DNA of 64,000 nucleotides. It comes from Lamellibrachia columna. Lineage: Eukaryota; Annelida; Polychaeta; Sabellida; Siboglinidae. The stretch covers positions 44,310,906-44,374,905 of the forward strand of contig OY759265.1 in NCBI GenBank assembly GCA_963662155.1, given 5' to 3'. The notes under the pieces were generated by a model. The model was not told where the DNA came from and ran no database searches. It saw nothing but the letters and a program-made list of their open reading frames with translations. The number at the start of each line of letters is the position of its first letter. Position 1 is the stretch's first letter. Made by a program: the position numbers and the translations under genes. Positions 59,730-64,000 of the stretch are shown here, in pieces.

Positions 59730-61685
59730 TTGGGAGTGTTTGTTTCAAGGATGACTAGTCGTAAAACGAAAAAGTACTTGAAAGGTTTCGGAAAGACATG
59801 CACACGTATTGTGGAATATTTCAACCGTCTTAATTCCCCGGATTCGTTTCACCCCGAGTGTATGTTTGCATCGTCTATAAAAACCAATCACAACTGATTG
59901 TTGTCGTCCGATACGATATCGTATTTAATTTATTTAATCTATCTTTCTAAATTTGCGTCACCTTTCTCCAGTGGCGAAATCCGAATCCACCTACGCGTAT
60001 TCCACGTGTATCCCATGCGTATCCCACGCGTATTCCACGCTGACCTGAACACGACCTATAAAAGTGTGTTGTATTTCCGTTGTTGTGCTTCTTTATAATA
60101 CGTCTACACGATTTAAACAACTTCAAAGCGTCGCATCTGGCGATAGTAAGCCTATATACACGACGATACGAAGCGATACTCTCGTACATATTCGAAATCC
60201 ATGTGTACGTCTGTGAAGGGAGTGAAATTGTGGAATTCAGTGGATCACATTCTTATTAACTGTGGAAACATTACAGTGTTCAAAAACGCTACACTGTTAA
60301 ATTACTAGATAATTACACGATTAATAATGATTATGTATATTAATGTAATAACGAGGTTGAATGTCAGATTATTAACGATTAGACTTTTAACTATATGTAA
60401 TAAATATCTTAATGTGGAAAGTTTACTTGACCACCAACATACCATCTTTGTACAGTACAAAAGTTATGCACTGTGATAATGAGAGAAGGGGTACATATTT
60501 ACAGGAATTGTTCTTCAATTTACTCCTTTTCCAATAGCAACTAATAACAAGAAATATTATTATATTTTATTATTATTATTGTATGTTGTTAGTATTAGTA
60601 CTGGAATGAAATTTCATCTTATCTTATCTTATATACCGTTTTACCCCAGAAACAATGACAACTCTTCAGTATACCATACAGAGTCCCTCAACTGAATTTA
60701 AATAACTTCAAAGCGTCGTACCTGGCGACAAAAACATGACGATGGATTTGTTTTCAAATCAAAGGAGGTTCACATCAACAAAAACATCGTATAGTGACGT
60801 GAACACGTAACGCATTTATAGTGGTCACTGAGTTTCCAAAACTTGCATCTCAACTTTTATAGGATGAGTTTCCAAAGTTTGCATTGTGGTCGTTTTTGAG
60901 GGTCTTGATTATATATTGATTTCAATAATTTCTCTATCCCAATGTTTATTGAATTAATCTTCCTAGTTATCCCTGTTCAAAATTAAATCGTTTCCATAGT
61001 AACTGTCCTGTTCCATCTCTAAGTAAAATGAACAAATACAACCTAGCCGCTGATAATCAAACGATCAATGACAGTCCATATTCAGCAGTTAACCTACCTG
61101 AACATATATGTATTGACTAATAATGTTTTCGTTATCCGTAACAGAAAAGGCGTATGAAAAATGTTTCGCTCTGCTGATGACTTTTTGCTGTTCACGCTGA
61201 ACGGTGGTTTATTGCATCTGTGAGCTTAGGTTCCTGAGGATAGAGCCATTATTGAAATTTTATTATTAATATTATTATAGTAGGTGAATTTAGACAAGCT
61301 TACACGATATGTCAAGTTTCGCATCTAGTACTGCCTACGTTATAATGGTATAGTGGCGAATATAAACGAGCGTTTTATCGTCTCTCGCATGTCATCATTA
61401 GACCTGATTCTTTACCTACCGATCCGCCCTAATCATTATAAGCCGAAGGCTAATGCAGTATATCGTCACTGAATGACAGCTTAGTTATTGGTGCAAGTCA
61501 AGTGAGTATAAGAAATAATGTTTTCGATTACTAAGACCTAGTTAAAAAGGAGGCATAGCGTTATGTGAGGCGAGAACGGATAGCGTCATGTGATTATATT
61601 TTGGAGTGGTAAGCAAATCTCCAGATATGTGGGGCACATCATTTCGTGTCCAAGAAAGTACTTTAATACGGAAGATAGTTTAGTA
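59730..61685. other. No recognisable gene
   Basis: An 11-bp GCGTATCCCAC-like repeat (about 4 units) lies at 59995-60040. The rest is AT-rich and unassigned, with a poly-TTATCT patch at about 60620. Confidence 0.4.
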
Positions 61686-61689
61686 TAAG

Positions 61690-62015
61690 TTGTATTAGTC
61701 CACGTGCCGACGACCGCGCCATCTGTCGTCGGAGGGAGCAAGAAACACTGCGTGGGTTAGATAAAGAAACCACCGCTGTGTGAGTCCACGACAGGTTACT
61801 GATTTACCCCATGTGCGGGATCCTTCACTTCCCCCAGCACAGACACCGGGTAGAAGGGAACAACATATTTTATTATCTGTTCTGAAAGACGCATGGAATG
61901 TAGGGTGAGCGAAGTTGCCTAAACTTCGAAAATGGCAGCCGTTGGAATCGAACCCAGGTTTTCTCAACCTTTTTTCGTTCTGCTACGTTCTGCGCCTCTT
62001 GCATCCGGTAGCGTG
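61690..62015 (-). mobile_element. tRNA-headed SINE, copy 3, with a different tail
   Basis: On minus: AGAAAACCTGGGTTCGATTC, ACGGCTGCC, TTTTCGAAGTTTAGGCAACT and CGCTCACCC match the head and the following block of the SINE at 24288. The rest (ACCCGGTGTCTGTGCTGG, GGATCCCGCACATGGGG) is unrelated to that SINE's tail. The B box GGGTTCGATTCC is intact. Confidence 0.7.
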
Positions 62016-63325
62016 TTACAACATCCGTGCGAGAGTGGATGATCATTATTGATCATAGACAGTAAGGGCACTTCCGATACCAACATCACGACGCAGCACG
62101 CGTCCAACCCGAAACCAGGCGCCATAAGCTATTTAATAAAGTCACAAAATTACAACGCTAGATGGGCGGACGATACGACTAATTAGAAGGGTGTGAATAA
62201 AACCACGTCACTGACTTGAGGAAAGGTCACTAATGAATAAACACCAGCGCTTTCCTGCGGAGAAATTACCAATATGGCCGTTGAACACCAATCAAGCTCA
62301 ACCACGATAAACACTTCGCCAAACGTCGCCCATCTCCCCAGCGTGTCAACGAAGTTGTTTTCTCACCTGCGGCTAATTGACGCCGTTTGTCGTGCGTCCA
62401 GAAACCCATGCCTAATGAGTTGTGTAATGTTAACCTTGGTCGCTAATGTATCGCCGTCGGGCAGCGGTCGTGAGCGGGGTGTCAGCAGAAGATGGCGCCA
62501 GTAATCTCTCAGACCGGACACCTCGCTAGAGTTCTTGTTTTGTCACACGGATATGTGTTGTCCATGGGGCCTTCCCCTCCTGACTGGGAAGAGGCATCGG
62601 ACTGGTGACACCGTGTTCCCATTCCCACGCAACAAGGACACGCTTGCATTGTGTTTTTGTTGACTTTATTTGCAGTTCTCTCAGACAATACCATGTGCAG
62701 GCGACATTTCCAGACAATGACTTCCAGTGCTGTTTATTTCCCGTTGCCAGTAATTGCACACAGTGATATTTAACGGAAAAAGAAAATATAAATTACAACA
62801 ATGTCATGTAATAACAAAGTTGCCAAGTTCTGAACATGACATCTGTTCAGTCTTGACGAACGCAACGAGGCGAAACAAAATTATACCCGCCGCTAGAGCT
62901 CCTGATATGCTCTAGAATTTGTTATACGCATTTTTAGGCAGTACATTTACATCAGTGATTATATGTACTTGCATGAACATGTGAGTAATAAGTATTGGTT
63001 TTCCTAATAATAAAGAAAGACACAAAACCGACCGACGAAGAAAATGACGAATAACTTCACATCGTGAAATACTTGTTTTTTGCCAAAGTTGGCTAAAAAG
63101 TGTAACCACACAGACAGTAGCAACACACACCTTGCTGGAAAACAAGGACATTTGATAGCATATTATAAGTATTTATCCTGCGAGCAGCTTAAAAATAATA
63201 ACCGCAATGAGACATTTCTACAACAAAAGACACGCAATGGCTATACGATAGTTGTCATTAATTAGCCCACTGTTTAACATTAAAACCGTCAACTTTTTAA
63301 CAGCGAGCGCCACGCCCGCGAAGCT
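62016..63325. other. No recognisable gene
   Basis: Unassigned. Frames here are short and without similarity. Confidence 0.4.
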
Positions 63326-63851
63326 GTCGAAGCGAGCATGTCACACTAGCGTATGTCACACTAACGCGGGTTTTTGGACAAAAATGCCCCGCCTTTTATA
63401 ATTTTCAAAAACAAACAACATTCACGGTAAAAATCGATCTATCTGTTGCACACGATGACATTCTAAGCACATTTCTTTGGTCTCAAGTGGTTTCATATTT
63501 TCTCGCGCGGCATCCAGCGCGAACGAGAACGGCACATCAGAATGGCGACCCGTTAAAACAACAAGTACAGCCCGACATACACGTCACGATGCGACTGGTC
63601 TACGACAACGTTTTGAGTCGCCGACGAGTTTGTCGTGACGTGTACGCACTCTCACGATGCGACGCTTTTGTCGCGTCGTGGAACATCAAACATGTTTATA
63701 TTAAAGACAAGTTGTCGGGGACAGATCGTCGCCGACGAGTCGAGTCGTGTGTCCCGGTACACCCTCGGCGGCGGCCTCCTGAAATGTTTTGAGGCCCTTG
63801 ACCAATCAGGAGCCTCACCATAGTCACGGGATTTTCTGTAAAAAACTGAAA
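63326..63851 (+). mobile_element. Possible 5' region of a PIF/Harbinger-like element
   Basis: ATGTCACACTAGCG is repeated as ATGTCACACTAACG, followed by a GC-rich stretch with repeated TCGCCGACGAGT (63618 and 63730) and TTGTCGCGTCGTGGAACATC. TCACACT-rich ends and a Myb/MADF-type ORF just downstream fit a Harbinger element. The terminus and target duplication are not established. Confidence 0.35.
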
Positions 63852-64000
63852 ATGGCGCAGTTTGAGTGGAACGTTGAACGCGAGGAAAAGCTAATTAACT
63901 GGTGGCAGGAGAGGCCCAGCTTGTACGACTTGAGTTCAAAAAACGTACAGCAATCGAGAACAAAAAGCAAAGGCCTGGGAGGAAGTGGCCATAGAGTTGG
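63852..64000 (+). CDS. MADF-domain protein, 5' part, frameshifted and cut by the window edge
   Basis: The ATG frame gives MAQFEWNVEREEKLINWWQE, then RPSLYDLSSKN. One base later another frame gives YSNREQKAKAWEEVAIEL. Together these follow the MADF (Myb/SANT-like) domain pattern: EEKLI....RP.LYD......Y.N...K..AW..VA..L. MADF proteins are DNA-binding factors, many of them the accessory Myb-like protein of PIF/Harbinger transposons or domesticated from it. The shift falls just after an A6 run, so it could be a sequencing error or a real mutation. Only about 50 codons lie in the window. Confidence 0.7.
   Translation, partial: MAQFEWNVEREEKLINWWQERPSLYDLSSKNVQQSRTKSKGLGGSGHRV

Noticed and set aside
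61695..61967. 90-codon minus ORF as a gene
   Set aside because: It overlaps the SINE body entirely.

Overview
This is eukaryotic, animal nuclear DNA. The evidence is spliced coding sequence, non-LTR retrotransposon (LINE) fragments, tRNA-headed SINEs, terminal-inverted-repeat DNA transposons and very many micro- and minisatellites. The single well-supported host gene is a KLF2/4-type Krüppel-like factor. Its LINE and SINE neighbours look like those of marine invertebrates (amphioxus-, echinoderm-, brachiopod- or mollusc-like). I cannot fix the species from sequence alone. Gene density is very low, and almost all long open frames are read-through of tandem arrays.

Left third (0-20 kb). Transposon debris (a DDE transposase fragment, LINE tails, several MITEs), a pure 49-unit CAG repeat and a 27-unit 28-bp minisatellite precede the KLF gene on the minus strand. 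The gene has a 33-codon first exon at 14754-14852, a 993-bp intron, and a 394-codon second exon at 12576-13760 that carries all three C2H2 fingers; a polyadenylation signal lies at 12233. Its upstream region (about 14.98-15.56 kb) is CpG rich, with CCAAT boxes, a CRE and two copies of a MEF2-site plus TATA module. A third copy of that module lies alone at 33.77 kb.

Middle (16-44 kb). Minisatellites dominate: unit lengths of 58, 33, 56, 20, 21, 12, 9, 39, 46 and 33 bp. Several sit in the centre of copies of one palindromic MITE family. A 39-bp array lies inside a LINE and is flanked by two identical 124-bp pieces of that LINE. A hAT element with a decayed 8-bp target duplication (34.3-35.3 kb) and a transposon-in-transposon nest (37.96-39.96 kb) are readable. 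The 40.4-43.2 kb array of 33-bp units has higher-order duplications.

Right third (44-64 kb). It holds a LINE 5' fragment with a decayed 2A-like motif, another MITE with a 50-bp array, a CpG-depleted block (47.6-49.3 kb) that may be a methylated transcription unit, more minisatellites, LINE 3' ends, a second-strand SINE, a 33-bp near-perfect palindrome and, at the very edge, the start of a MADF-domain gene with an apparent one-base frameshift.

No operon-like cooperation exists here. The biological theme is one developmental or immediate-early type transcription factor gene inside a repeat-rich neighbourhood where mobile elements repeatedly seed tandem arrays.
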